From Coriobacteriaceae bacterium (lineage in GTDB: Bacteria > Actinomycetota > Coriobacteriia > Coriobacteriales > Atopobiaceae), in contig SFGZ01000002.1 of NCBI GenBank assembly GCA_004557505.1, positions 124,001 through 188,000 of the forward strand: a DNA stretch of 64,000 nt, in the 5' to 3' direction. Below are positions 32,985-40,980 of the stretch, piece after piece. The position numbers and the translations under genes were made by a program. Under the pieces are notes generated by a model that worked only from the letters and a program-made list of their open reading frames with translations, was not told the DNA's origin and did not search any database. Each line of letters begins with the position of its first letter. Position 1 is the stretch's first letter.

Positions 32985-34103
32985 GTGGCACACGTGCAGG
33001 ACACGCTCAGACTGGACAACGGCGGCAGCGTCTTTCTCGGCCTCTCCTCGACCTCCGTCCGCGTGGGCGACAAGGTCGTGGTCACGCCGCGCTTCCGCGG
33101 GGTCGAGAAGGAGGACTTCCTCTGCAACTACGTTTGGAACCTCGACGGCAGCTGGGAGAAGGGCGACTTCGACTCCACCATCGAGCACGTGGGCCACACC
33201 ATCCCGCAGTACAGCTGGGAGTTTGCGCCCTCCAGGCCCGGTCGCTACCGCATCGCCGTGGACATCGAGGACGCGCACGGCCGCTTCAAGGGCAACGTGG
33301 AGCGCTGGATCATCGTCGCGGGCAAGAACGGCTTCCTCCGCCCGCCCGTGCCGCCGGCGGACGCCCCCACGGCGGTTCTCGCCGAGGACGTCTCGATGAT
33401 CTTCAACATCGCCTCCGAGCAGTACAACTCCCTGAAGGAGTACTTCATCGCCGCGGCCAGGCGCGAGCTCACCTTCAAGGAGTTCCGCGCCCTCGACCAC
33501 ATCTCCTTTGAGGTCAAGCGCGGCGAGGCGTTTGGCCTGGTGGGAACAAACGGCTCCGGCAAGTCGACCATGCTCAAGATCATCGCGGGCGTGCTCGAGC
33601 CCTCCTCGGGCAAGGTCAGCGTCCACGGCACCATCGCACCCCTCATCGAGCTGGGCGCGGGCTTTGACATGGAGCTCACGGCCAAGGAGAACATCTACCT
33701 CAACGGCGCCCTCTTGGGCTATCGCAAGGACTTCATTGACGAGCACTTCCAAGACATCGTGGACTTCGCCGAGCTCGACGGCTTCATGGACATGCCCCTT
33801 AAGAACTACTCCTCGGGCATGGTCGCGCGCATAGCCTTCGCCATCGCCACGGTGACCGAGCCTGACATCCTTATCGTCGACGAGACGCTCTCGGTCGGCG
33901 ACTTCCTCTTCCAGCAGAAGTGCGAGCGCCGCATTAAGGAGCTTGTAGAGTCCGACAACGTGACCGTGCTTCTCGTGAGCCACGACATCAGCCTGGTGGA
34001 GCGCATCTGCGACCGCGTGTGCTGGATCGAGAAGGGCCGCATGCGCATGATTGGCGAGACGGACGAGGTCTGCGAGGCGTATCGCTCCCTCGAGCGGGGC
34101 TAG
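32985..34103 (+). CDS. Polysaccharide-type ABC exporter ATPase with N-terminal extra domain
   Basis: 372 residues. The ATPase part (about 125-372) is of the TagH/Wzt type: VGTNGSGKSTMLKIIAGVLEP, the Wzt-like IELGAGFDMELTAKENI, KNYSSGMVARIAF, DILIVDETLSVGD and LVSHDIS. Unusually, a ~120-residue domain precedes it, with beta-rich text such as VRVGDKVVVTPRFRG and RPGRYRIAVDIEDAHGRFKG. Wzt-type proteins carry substrate-binding beta domains at the C-terminus, so this may be a relocated glycan-recognition domain. GTG at 32985 follows AAGGTCAG; the site is mediocre. Confidence 0.85.
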   Translation: MAHVQDTLRLDNGGSVFLGLSSTSVRVGDKVVVTPRFRGVEKEDFLCNYVWNLDGSWEKGDFDSTIEHVGHTIPQYSWEFAPSRPGRYRIAVDIEDAHGRFKGNVERWIIVAGKNGFLRPPVPPADAPTAVLAEDVSMIFNIASEQYNSLKEYFIAAARRELTFKEFRALDHISFEVKRGEAFGLVGTNGSGKSTMLKIIAGVLEPSSGKVSVHGTIAPLIELGAGFDMELTAKENIYLNGALLGYRKDFIDEHFQDIVDFAELDGFMDMPLKNYSSGMVARIAFAIATVTEPDILIVDETLSVGDFLFQQKCERRIKELVESDNVTVLLVSHDISLVERICDRVCWIEKGRMRMIGETDEVCEAYRSLERG

Positions 34104-34207
34104 CCGCGCGCCGCGTCTGATGGGGGTCGCCCCGCGCCCCATCCGCGTGTGCGCTCTGTGAATCGCGCGGCCAACGGCAAAGTGCGCGCCCGCGCCGGAA
34201 GGTCGTG

Positions 34208-34352
34208 GTAAAGTGTCCTCGACCTTTAAGCGCGCACGAGATGCCCGCAAGGCTCGGGGTCCCGCCCGCAACCGCGTGCGGCCAGCCCAGACACATGGCC
34301 TTCCATCATGGGATGTCTCGTGCCGGCTTACGTCGGTTCGGGCATCTTTTTT
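34208..34352 (+). promoter_or_regulatory. pyr operon promoter and PyrR-type transcription attenuator
   Basis: A -10-like TGGTAAAGT ends at 34213. The leader contains CCGCAAGGCT (34245-34254), one base from the PyrR-binding loop consensus CNGNGAGGYU, within a small hairpin (CCCG...CGGG). GATGCCCG (34240-34247) is perfectly complementary to CGGGCATC (34339-34346). The latter is also the 3' arm of a terminator whose 5' arm starts at 34312 and which ends in T6 (34347-34352). This gives the usual switch: PyrR with UMP favours the terminator. Confidence 0.75.
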
Positions 34353-34367
34353 CTTGAAGGGAGTCCC

Positions 34368-34925
34368 ATGGGAGAGCCAAGGCTCAAGGCCGTCATCATG
34401 GACGAGCAGGCCATGGAGCGCGCCACCACGCGCATCGCTCACGAGATCATCGAGCACAACGAGGGTTCGGAGAACATCCAGGTGATCGGCATCATCCGTC
34501 GCGGAGAGACCCTCGCCAACCGCCTCGCGGGCGAGATCGAGAGGATCGAGGGCAAGCGTCCCCCCGTGGGCTCGCTCGACATCAGCTTCTACCGCGATGA
34601 CGTCATGCGCCACATCCAGCCGGTGGTCCACGGCACCCACATACCCTTCGAGATCGACGGCAAGGACATCATCCTTGTCGACGACGTCCTCTACACCGGC
34701 CGCACCGTGCGCTCGGCGCTCGACGCCCTCATGGACTACGGCCGCCCGCAGTCGGTCCAGCTTGCCGTGATGGTCGACCGCGGCCATCGCGAGCTGCCCA
34801 TCCGCGCGGACTACGTTGGGAAGAACGTCCCCTCCTCGCACGAGGAGGACGTGCGCGTGTGCGCCCGCCCGCTCGACGACCACGACGCCGTCGAGATCTG
34901 GGCCATCGGGGGAGGGGAGAGGTAA
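34368..34925 (+). CDS. pyrR: Bifunctional pyr operon regulator / uracil phosphoribosyltransferase
   Basis: 185 residues, the normal PyrR length. The PRPP loop is visible as DIILVDDVLYTGRTVRSALDAL, and the N-terminus MDEQAMERATTRIAHEIIEHN is typical. PyrR binds the pyr leader RNA when UMP is high and causes termination. The start at 34368 has GAAGGGAG upstream and lies 16 bases after the attenuator's T-run. The stop overlaps the pyrB start by one base. Confidence 0.95.
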   Translation: MGEPRLKAVIMDEQAMERATTRIAHEIIEHNEGSENIQVIGIIRRGETLANRLAGEIERIEGKRPPVGSLDISFYRDDVMRHIQPVVHGTHIPFEIDGKDIILVDDVLYTGRTVRSALDALMDYGRPQSVQLAVMVDRGHRELPIRADYVGKNVPSSHEEDVRVCARPLDDHDAVEIWAIGGGER

Positions 34926-35860
34926 TGCTCTCGGTCAAGCACCTCATCGACACCTACAGCCTCACGGCCGACGACATCACCCAGATCCTGGACACCGCCG
35001 CGTCGTTCGAGTCGGTGAACAACCGCGCCATCAAGAAGGTGCCGGCGCTGCGCGGACGCACCATCGTGAACCTGTTCCTCGAGCCCTCCACGCGCACAAA
35101 GAGCTCCTTCGAGCTGGCCGAGAAGCGCCTCTCGGCAGACTCGCTCTCCATGGGCGGCTCCACCTCCTCGGTGGTCAAGGGCGAGAGCCTCGCCGACACC
35201 ATCCAGACCATCGACGCGATGAACGTCGACATGTTCGTGTGCCGCGCGCGTCTCGCCGGCACGCCGCAGAAGATAACCGAGAACACCGACGCCGTGGTCA
35301 TCAACGCCGGCGACGGCAAGCACCAGCACCCCACCCAGGCCATGCTCGACCTCTACACCATCCGCAAGAACTTCGGCCACCTGGACGGCCTCAAGGTTGC
35401 CATCGTGGGCGACCTGGCGCACAGCCGCGTGTGCGGCTCGCTGGCGCCCGCGCTTACGACCATGGGCGCAGAGGTCACGCTCGTGGGCCCGCCCACCTTC
35501 CAGGTGAACGACCCGGATTGGTTCGGCTGCCCCCAGACGGCCAGCCTCGACGACGTGATCGAGGACATGGACGTCATCTACATGCTTCGCGTGCAGCTCG
35601 AGCGCATGGAGGGGGCGGCCATCCCGTCGCGGCGCGAGTACAACCGCCTCTACGGCCTTGACATGACTCGTGTCAACCGCATGAAGGGCTCCGCCATCAT
35701 CTGCCACCCGGGCCCCATGAACCGGGGCATGGAGATCAACGCCGACGTGGCCGACTGCGCCCGCTCGCGCATCCTCGACCAGGTGAACGCGGGCGTACTC
35801 ACGCGCATGGCCGAGATGTACCTGCTTCTGGGAGGAGAGAACAATGGCCTTTCTGCTTAG
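34925..35860 (+). CDS. pyrB: Aspartate carbamoyltransferase catalytic subunit
   Basis: 311 residues. It makes carbamoyl-aspartate, the second step of UMP synthesis. The carbamoyl phosphate site FLEPSTRTKSSFE and the GDGKHQHPTQAMLDLYT loop are intact, as is ICHPGPMNRGMEI. No pyrI regulatory subunit follows, so it is probably the unregulated trimer form. The ATG overlaps the pyrR stop by one base, and its end overlaps pyrC by 17 bases. Confidence 0.97.
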   Translation: MLSVKHLIDTYSLTADDITQILDTAASFESVNNRAIKKVPALRGRTIVNLFLEPSTRTKSSFELAEKRLSADSLSMGGSTSSVVKGESLADTIQTIDAMNVDMFVCRARLAGTPQKITENTDAVVINAGDGKHQHPTQAMLDLYTIRKNFGHLDGLKVAIVGDLAHSRVCGSLAPALTTMGAEVTLVGPPTFQVNDPDWFGCPQTASLDDVIEDMDVIYMLRVQLERMEGAAIPSRREYNRLYGLDMTRVNRMKGSAIICHPGPMNRGMEINADVADCARSRILDQVNAGVLTRMAEMYLLLGGENNGLSA

Positions 35861-37136
35861 GGGCGCGCACGCGGTCGACCCGCAGGTCGATCTCGACGGC
35901 GCCTGCGACGTGCTCATCGACGACGGGAAGATTGCTGCCGTGGGGGAGGGCCTGGAGCCCTTCGATGGCTGCGAGGTCATCGACGCCCGCGGCAGGTACC
36001 TGGTGCCCGGCCTCGTGGACATGCACGTACACTTCCGCGACCCCGGCTTCGAGTACAAGGAGACCATCGAGACCGGCGCGCGCGCGGCCACGCACGGCGG
36101 CTTCACCGACGTCGCGACCATGCCCAACACCGATCCGGTCACCGACACCGGCGCCGAGGTTCGCTACCAGCTCGACCACGCCCGCCAGGCGGGCCTGTGC
36201 CATGTGCGCCCCATCGGCGCGCTCACGGTTGGCGAGAGGGGCGAGCAGCTCGCCGAGATAGGCGACATGGTCATGGAGGGCGCCTGCGCCTTCTCCGACG
36301 ACGGCCACGGCGTCCAGAGCGCCGGCATGATGCGCACCTGCATGGAGTACGTCTCGCAGTTCGACCGCGTGGTCTCGGCCCACTGCGAGATCGAGACGCT
36401 CACCACTCACGGCGTGATCAACGAGGGCAGGGCCTCCACGCGACTGGGCATGTTCGGCTGGCCCGCGCTTGGCGAGGAGCTCGAGATCTACCGCGACATC
36501 GAGCTGTGCCGCCTCACCGGCTGCCCGCTGCACATCGCCCACATCTCCACGGCGAAGGGCCTGGAGCTCGTGCGCAAGGCAAAGGGAGAGGGCCTGCCCG
36601 TGACCTGCGAGGTCACCCCGCACCACCTCTTCCTGAACGAAAATGACATCACCCCCGCCTACGACACCAACCTCAAGATGAACCCGCCCCTCCGCACCCC
36701 CGAGGACATGGCGGCGCTCGACGAGGGCATCCTCGACGGCTCCATCGACTGCGTGGTGACCGACCACGCGCCGCACGCGCCGCACGAGAAGGACTGCGAG
36801 TGGGAGATCGCCTTCTTCGGCACCGTGGGCCTCGAGACCTCGCTGCCGCTCATGCTCACCAAGTTCGTGAACACCGGTCGCATGAGCTGGGGGCGCCTGG
36901 TCGAGGTCATGGCCGTGAACCCCCGGCAGATCCTGCGCCTCGCGCCCGTGCGCATCGAGCGCGGCTCGGCCGCAGACCTCACGCTCATCGATCCCGCCGC
37001 AGGGTTCAAGGTCACGCCCGAGTACCTTGTCGGCAAGTCCAAGAACTCCGCCTTCATGGGCTGGGAGCTTTCGGGCCGCGCCACCGACGTGTTCGTGGAC
37101 GGCAGGCGCACACTGATCGAGGGGGAGGTGGCGTGA
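35844..37136 (+). CDS. pyrC: Dihydroorotase
   Basis: 430 residues, type I dihydroorotase. The metal site is DMHVHFRDPGFEYKE near the N-terminus. Further ligands are in SAHCEIE (about residue 180) and LHIAHISTA, and the catalytic Asp is in CVVTDHAPHAPHEK. It cyclises carbamoyl-aspartate to dihydroorotate. GGGAGGAGAG precedes the ATG within the end of pyrB. The stop overlaps pyrK by one base. Confidence 0.96.
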   Translation: MAFLLRGAHAVDPQVDLDGACDVLIDDGKIAAVGEGLEPFDGCEVIDARGRYLVPGLVDMHVHFRDPGFEYKETIETGARAATHGGFTDVATMPNTDPVTDTGAEVRYQLDHARQAGLCHVRPIGALTVGERGEQLAEIGDMVMEGACAFSDDGHGVQSAGMMRTCMEYVSQFDRVVSAHCEIETLTTHGVINEGRASTRLGMFGWPALGEELEIYRDIELCRLTGCPLHIAHISTAKGLELVRKAKGEGLPVTCEVTPHHLFLNENDITPAYDTNLKMNPPLRTPEDMAALDEGILDGSIDCVVTDHAPHAPHEKDCEWEIAFFGTVGLETSLPLMLTKFVNTGRMSWGRLVEVMAVNPRQILRLAPVRIERGSAADLTLIDPAAGFKVTPEYLVGKSKNSAFMGWELSGRATDVFVDGRRTLIEGEVA

Positions 37137-37948
37137 TGGGTGCCAACAAGTCCCGCGCGCGTCTCTTCGACTTCACCGTGAGGTCGAACGAGCGCGTCGC
37201 GGAGGACAGCTTCGCGATGCTCGTCGAGTGCGAGGTCGCGCCGCTGCTCTCGCCGGGCGAGTTCGTGGAGGTGGGCGTCCCCGGCGACGCCTCCCAGCTG
37301 CTGCGCGTGCCGCTGTCGTTCTCGCGCGCAGACGCCGAGGCCTCCACGCTGCGCATCGAGTACGCCGTGGTGGGCGACGGCACCAGGCGCCTGTCGCAGA
37401 TGCGTCCCGGTGACGCCTCCACGCTCGTGGGGCCCTGCGGGCACGGCTGGCGCCTGCCCGCCGCGGCAGGGCGCGCGCTCGTGGTTGCCGGCGGCATCGG
37501 CATCCCGCCCGTGGTTGCGGCAGCCGAGATGCTCGCCGCCGCAGGCGTGCGCTTCGATGCCGTCGTGGCCGCCAAGACCGCCGGGAGGATAGTTGGCCCC
37601 GACGTCGAGCTGCTGCGCGCCGCCGCGCAGGGGGACGCCGACTTCAGGCTCGCGGTGGCGACGGACGACGGCTCCGCGGGCGTGCGCGCCCTCGCGAGCG
37701 CCCCCGCCGCCGAGCTGCTCGGCGAGCGCGCGTACGCCTGCGTCTACACCTGCGGGCCCGCACCCATGATGGCGGGCGTCTCGGCGGCGGCGCAGGCGGC
37801 GGGCGTGGCGTGCCAGGCCTCGCTGGAGCGCATGATGGCCTGCGGGTTCGGCGTCTGCGGCGGCTGCAACGTCGCCATGGCCGACGGCTCCATGAAGTCG
37901 TGCTGCATGGACGGGCCCGTCTTCGACGCGAAGGAGGTTCTGTGGTGA
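37136..37948 (+). CDS. pyrK: Dihydroorotate dehydrogenase electron transfer subunit
   Basis: 270 residues with an N-terminal FAD-binding barrel, an NAD domain (VVAGGIGIPPVVAAAEML), and a 2Fe-2S site near the C-terminus. The ligands of that site are the four cysteines of CGFGVCGGCN and the CC of MKSCCMDG. It passes electrons from the PyrD flavin to NAD in the type 1B enzyme. It is fully embedded in the operon: one-base overlap with pyrC and four-base overlap with pyrD. Confidence 0.94.
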   Translation: MGANKSRARLFDFTVRSNERVAEDSFAMLVECEVAPLLSPGEFVEVGVPGDASQLLRVPLSFSRADAEASTLRIEYAVVGDGTRRLSQMRPGDASTLVGPCGHGWRLPAAAGRALVVAGGIGIPPVVAAAEMLAAAGVRFDAVVAAKTAGRIVGPDVELLRAAAQGDADFRLAVATDDGSAGVRALASAPAAELLGERAYACVYTCGPAPMMAGVSAAAQAAGVACQASLERMMACGFGVCGGCNVAMADGSMKSCCMDGPVFDAKEVLW

Positions 37949-38868
37949 GCGCGGTGAGCATGGCCGTCGACCTCGGCGGCGTTCGCATGAAAAACCCGGT
38001 GTGTACGGCATCGGGCACCTTTGGCTTCGGCTGGCAGTTCGAGGGCTTCTTCGACGTGGCGCGCCTGGGGGCCGTGACCTGCAAGGGCGTCTCGGCCAAG
38101 CCATGGCCGGGCAACCCCGCCCCACGCATCGCCGAGGTGCGCTCGGGCATGCTCAACTCCGTCGGCCTGGCGAACCCCGGCGCCGAGGCGTTCTGCGCGG
38201 GATCGGGCGAGTACCTTGCCGGGCTTGCCGGGCGGGGTTGCGCGGTCATCGTGCAGGCGGTGGGCCACACGGTGGAGGAGTGCCAGGCCGCCCTCGAGGC
38301 GCTCGACTCCCTCGCCCCCTGGGCCGCCGCCTTCGAGATCAACGTCTCCTGCCCCAACCTCAAGCGCGGCGGCAGGCTCCTCGGCGGCACGCCCGCCGAC
38401 GCCGCCGAGGTGGTGCGCGCGGTGCGCCCGCTCACGAGCCGCCCGCTGCTGGTGAAGCTCGCCCCCGTGGACGTCGCCGAGGTCGCGCGCGCCTGCGAGG
38501 AGGCCGGCGCCGACGCGCTGTCGCTCGTCAACACCGTGAACGCCATGTCCATCGACGTCCACACGCGGCGCTCGCGTCTCTCTCGGCCCACCGGCGGGCT
38601 CTCCGGCCCCGCCATCCATCCCATGGCGGTCCGCATGGTGTGGGAGGCGTCGCAGGCCGTGAGCATCCCCATAAACGGCATGGGCGGCGTGGCGTCGTGG
38701 CAGGACGCGGCCGAGATGGTGCTCGCCGGCGCCACGAGCGTCAGCGTGGGCACGGCGAGCCTCTACGACCCCGATCTGGCGGCGAGGGTGGTCGACGGCC
38801 TCGAGGCGTGGGCCGTCGAGCAGGGCGTGTCTGACGTCAACGAGCTGATAGGAGCCTTCGAATGCTAA
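37945..38868 (+). CDS. pyrD: Dihydroorotate dehydrogenase, type 1B catalytic subunit
   Basis: 307 residues. The family start MAVDLGGVRMKNPVCTASGTFGFG is present, with the active-site Cys region EINVSCPNLKRGG and the phosphate loop INGMGGVASW. It is the FMN subunit working with PyrK. The start is GTG at 37945, overlapping the pyrK stop (GTGA), with AAGGAGG 7 bases upstream; ATG 37960 is the alternative. Its end overlaps pyrF by seven bases. Confidence 0.95.
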   Translation: MSAVSMAVDLGGVRMKNPVCTASGTFGFGWQFEGFFDVARLGAVTCKGVSAKPWPGNPAPRIAEVRSGMLNSVGLANPGAEAFCAGSGEYLAGLAGRGCAVIVQAVGHTVEECQAALEALDSLAPWAAAFEINVSCPNLKRGGRLLGGTPADAAEVVRAVRPLTSRPLLVKLAPVDVAEVARACEEAGADALSLVNTVNAMSIDVHTRRSRLSRPTGGLSGPAIHPMAVRMVWEASQAVSIPINGMGGVASWQDAAEMVLAGATSVSVGTASLYDPDLAARVVDGLEAWAVEQGVSDVNELIGAFEC

Positions 38869-39584
38869 GCGAGAGGCAGGCGCGCGACGCCGTCATCGTC
38901 GCCCTGGACTGCGACCGCAGCCGCGCCATCGAGCTTGCGGACGCCCTCTCGGGGGTCGCCTCGTGGGTCAAGGTGGGCATGACGCTCTTCTTCCGTGAGG
39001 GGCCCTCCATCGTGCGCGCCATGCAGGAGCGCGGCCTCTCGGTCTTTCTCGACCTCAAGGTCTTCGACATCCCGTTCCAGGTGAGGGGTGCCGTCGAGTC
39101 CGCCTCGCTCTCTGGCGCGGACATCCTCTCCATCCATGCCCTGGGCTCATCCGCCATGGTCGCCGCCGCCCGCGAGGGCGCCGAGGCCGCGGCGCGGGAG
39201 CGCGGGGGCAGGCGCACGCAGCTCGTCTCCATTTCGGTGCTCACGAGCATGGACCAGGCCTCGCTCGCCGAGATCGGCATCGAGCGTCCGCTTAAGGAGG
39301 AGGTGGCGCGGCTGGCGAGCCTTGCCGTTGGCGCCGGCTCCGACGGCATCGTGTGCTCGCCCCAGGAGGCGGCCGACATGCGTGCCCTTCTCGGCCCCGA
39401 AGCCCTCATCGTGACGCCCGGGGTGCGCCCTGCCGGTGCCGCCGTGGGTGACCAGCGCCGCGTCGCCACGCCCGCCGCCGCCATCGCGGCCGGTGCCTCG
39501 AAGCTCGTCGTGGGCAGGCCCATCACGCAGGCCGCCGACCCCGCCGCCGCCGCGGAGGGCATCGTGGGGGAGCTCTGCCGGTAG
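38862..39584 (+). CDS. pyrF: Orotidine 5'-phosphate decarboxylase
   Basis: 240 residues, short (type I) form. Visible features are VIVALDCDRSRAIELADAL, WVKVGMTLFFREGPSIV, the catalytic FLDLKVFDIPFQV, and VTPGVRPAGAAVGDQRRVATP. It yields UMP, completing the operon; no pyrE is present in the window. The end is followed by a GC-rich stretch with GCCGCC/GGCGGC inverted repeats (about 39630-39650) that may terminate the operon. Confidence 0.96.
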   Translation: MLSERQARDAVIVALDCDRSRAIELADALSGVASWVKVGMTLFFREGPSIVRAMQERGLSVFLDLKVFDIPFQVRGAVESASLSGADILSIHALGSSAMVAAAREGAEAAARERGGRRTQLVSISVLTSMDQASLAEIGIERPLKEEVARLASLAVGAGSDGIVCSPQEAADMRALLGPEALIVTPGVRPAGAAVGDQRRVATPAAAIAAGASKLVVGRPITQAADPAAAAEGIVGELCR

Positions 39585-39804
39585 CGGTGCGCCCTCCCTC
39601 CGCCGGTCCAATGCGCCCCCCGCGCCGCCATCGCGCCCGGCGGCGCCCCCCGATTGTGTGTAGGCTGCATTCCTGCTGTTAGTAGTCACAAAAGGCTTGT
39701 AAACTGTTCGAGGAATTGGCAAACTAGCTAGTTGTGTCGCTGGGGCGGCCGCATGGTTGCCTCCCAGCCCCTCACAATGGTTTGTGTCGATGTTTGGAGG
39801 AACA

Positions 39805-40113
39805 ATGGCTCTACCCCAGCTTACCGATGAGCAGCGCAAGGAAGCCCTCGAGAAGGCCGCCAAGGCTCGCCACGAGCGCGCCGAGCTTCGCGAGAAGATC
39901 AAGGGCGGCAAGGTGACCCTCGAGGAGGTCCTCGACTCCGATGACCCCATCGCCAACCGCATGAAGGTCTCCGCGCTCATCGAGTCCCTCCCTGGGTATG
40001 GCAAGGCCAAGGCCGCCAAGATCATGGACGAGCTCGGCATCTCCGCCACCCGTCGCGTCAAGGGACTCGGCGCCCGTCAGCGCGAGCAGCTCATCGAGGC
40101 GCTCTCCAAGTAG
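39805..40113 (+). CDS. mihF: Actinobacterial-type integration host factor (mIHF)
   Basis: 102 residues. It is a non-HU nucleoid protein with a helix-two-turn-helix fold, essential in mycobacteria. Family text is seen in LTDEQRKEALEKAAKARHERAE, LLSDD-like VLDSDDPIANRMKVSALIESLPGYGKAKA, and the DNA-contacting ISATRRVKGLGARQREQL. The ATG at 39805 follows TTTGGAGGAACA. It overlaps gmk by one base. The mihF-gmk-rpoZ order is a strong actinobacterial marker. Confidence 0.95.
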   Translation: MALPQLTDEQRKEALEKAAKARHERAELREKIKGGKVTLEEVLDSDDPIANRMKVSALIESLPGYGKAKAAKIMDELGISATRRVKGLGARQREQLIEALSK

Positions 40114-40706
40114 TGGGGCGCTCCGCTAGGCTCTTCGTTGTATCCGGGCCGTCAGGCGTGGGCAAGGGAACGCTGGTCGCGAAGGTTCGCGGCGACCGTC
40201 CCTCGCTTGGCCTGACGGTCTCCGCTACGACGAGGCCTCCCAGGCCCGGGGAGGCCGATGGCGTCTCGTACCACTTCATGGATGACGCCGAGTTCTCTCG
40301 CCGGGTGAGCCGCGGCGAGTTCCTCGAGTGGGCCACCGTGCATGGGCACCGCTACGGCACGCTTCTCTCCGAGGTGAGGAGGAACCTCTCCGAGGGGAGG
40401 TCGCTCATCTTGGAGATCGACGTCCAGGGTGGCCTCAGCGTGCGCCGCATCCATCCTGATGCGGTGCTCGTGTTCATCGAGCCGCCCTCGATGGGCGAGC
40501 TCGAGCATCGCCTCCGCGGCCGCGCCACCGAGGACGAGGCGTCCATCGAGTGCCGACTCGAGAACGCGCGGCGCGAGATGGAGATGGCTGCGTCCTATGA
40601 CGCGAGGATCGTGAACGATGACCTCGATCGCGCCGCGCGAGAGCTGGAGCGCACCATCGACCTGTACGAGTCAAATGGAGGATCTATCAAAGATGTCAGT
40701 GATTAA
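40113..40706 (+). CDS. gmk: Guanylate kinase
   Basis: 197 residues. The P-loop is SGPSGVGKGTL, followed by SATTRPPRPGEADGVSYHF, the GMP-binding EFLEWATVHGHRYGT, and LEIDVQGGL. It phosphorylates GMP to GDP. The start is GTG at 40113, sharing its first base with the mihF stop; no better start exists before the P-loop. It overlaps rpoZ by 14 bases. Confidence 0.96.
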   Translation: MGRSARLFVVSGPSGVGKGTLVAKVRGDRPSLGLTVSATTRPPRPGEADGVSYHFMDDAEFSRRVSRGEFLEWATVHGHRYGTLLSEVRRNLSEGRSLILEIDVQGGLSVRRIHPDAVLVFIEPPSMGELEHRLRGRATEDEASIECRLENARREMEMAASYDARIVNDDLDRAARELERTIDLYESNGGSIKDVSD

Positions 40707-40977
40707 GCCCGAGATCGACACGCTTCTCGAGAGGACGGAGCACAACCCGTTTTTGCTCTGCTCCATCGCGTCCAAGCGCGCCTGCGACATCAACAACATG
40801 CTTCGTGGACAGCACCTTCGCGTCACGGCCATCCAGGACTTCGACGACGTCACCACCGTCGCATCCGGCAAGGACTCGGTCTCCATCGCCATGGGCGAGG
40901 TCGCCGATGGCACCCTTGGCTTTGTCCAGGATGACTTCGACGAGGCCATCCGCGGCGAGAACGCGGGCATACAGTAG
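40693..40977 (+). CDS. rpoZ: RNA polymerase omega subunit
   Basis: 94 residues with the conserved core LLERTEHNPFLLCSIASKRACDINNML. The ATG at 40693 has GGAGG 11 bases upstream; the ATG at 40675 is part of that site and less likely. Omega helps assemble RNA polymerase. The C-terminal half is acidic and variable. The gene lies between gmk and thiI in a tight operon. Confidence 0.95.
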   Translation: MSVIKPEIDTLLERTEHNPFLLCSIASKRACDINNMLRGQHLRVTAIQDFDDVTTVASGKDSVSIAMGEVADGTLGFVQDDFDEAIRGENAGIQ

Positions 40978-40980
40978 GCC

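Noticed and set aside
32925..34883. A 652-codon minus-strand frame across the exporter ATPase and pyrR
   Set aside because: It spans two well-supported plus-strand genes and the pyr attenuator, and its translation has no recognisable domain.
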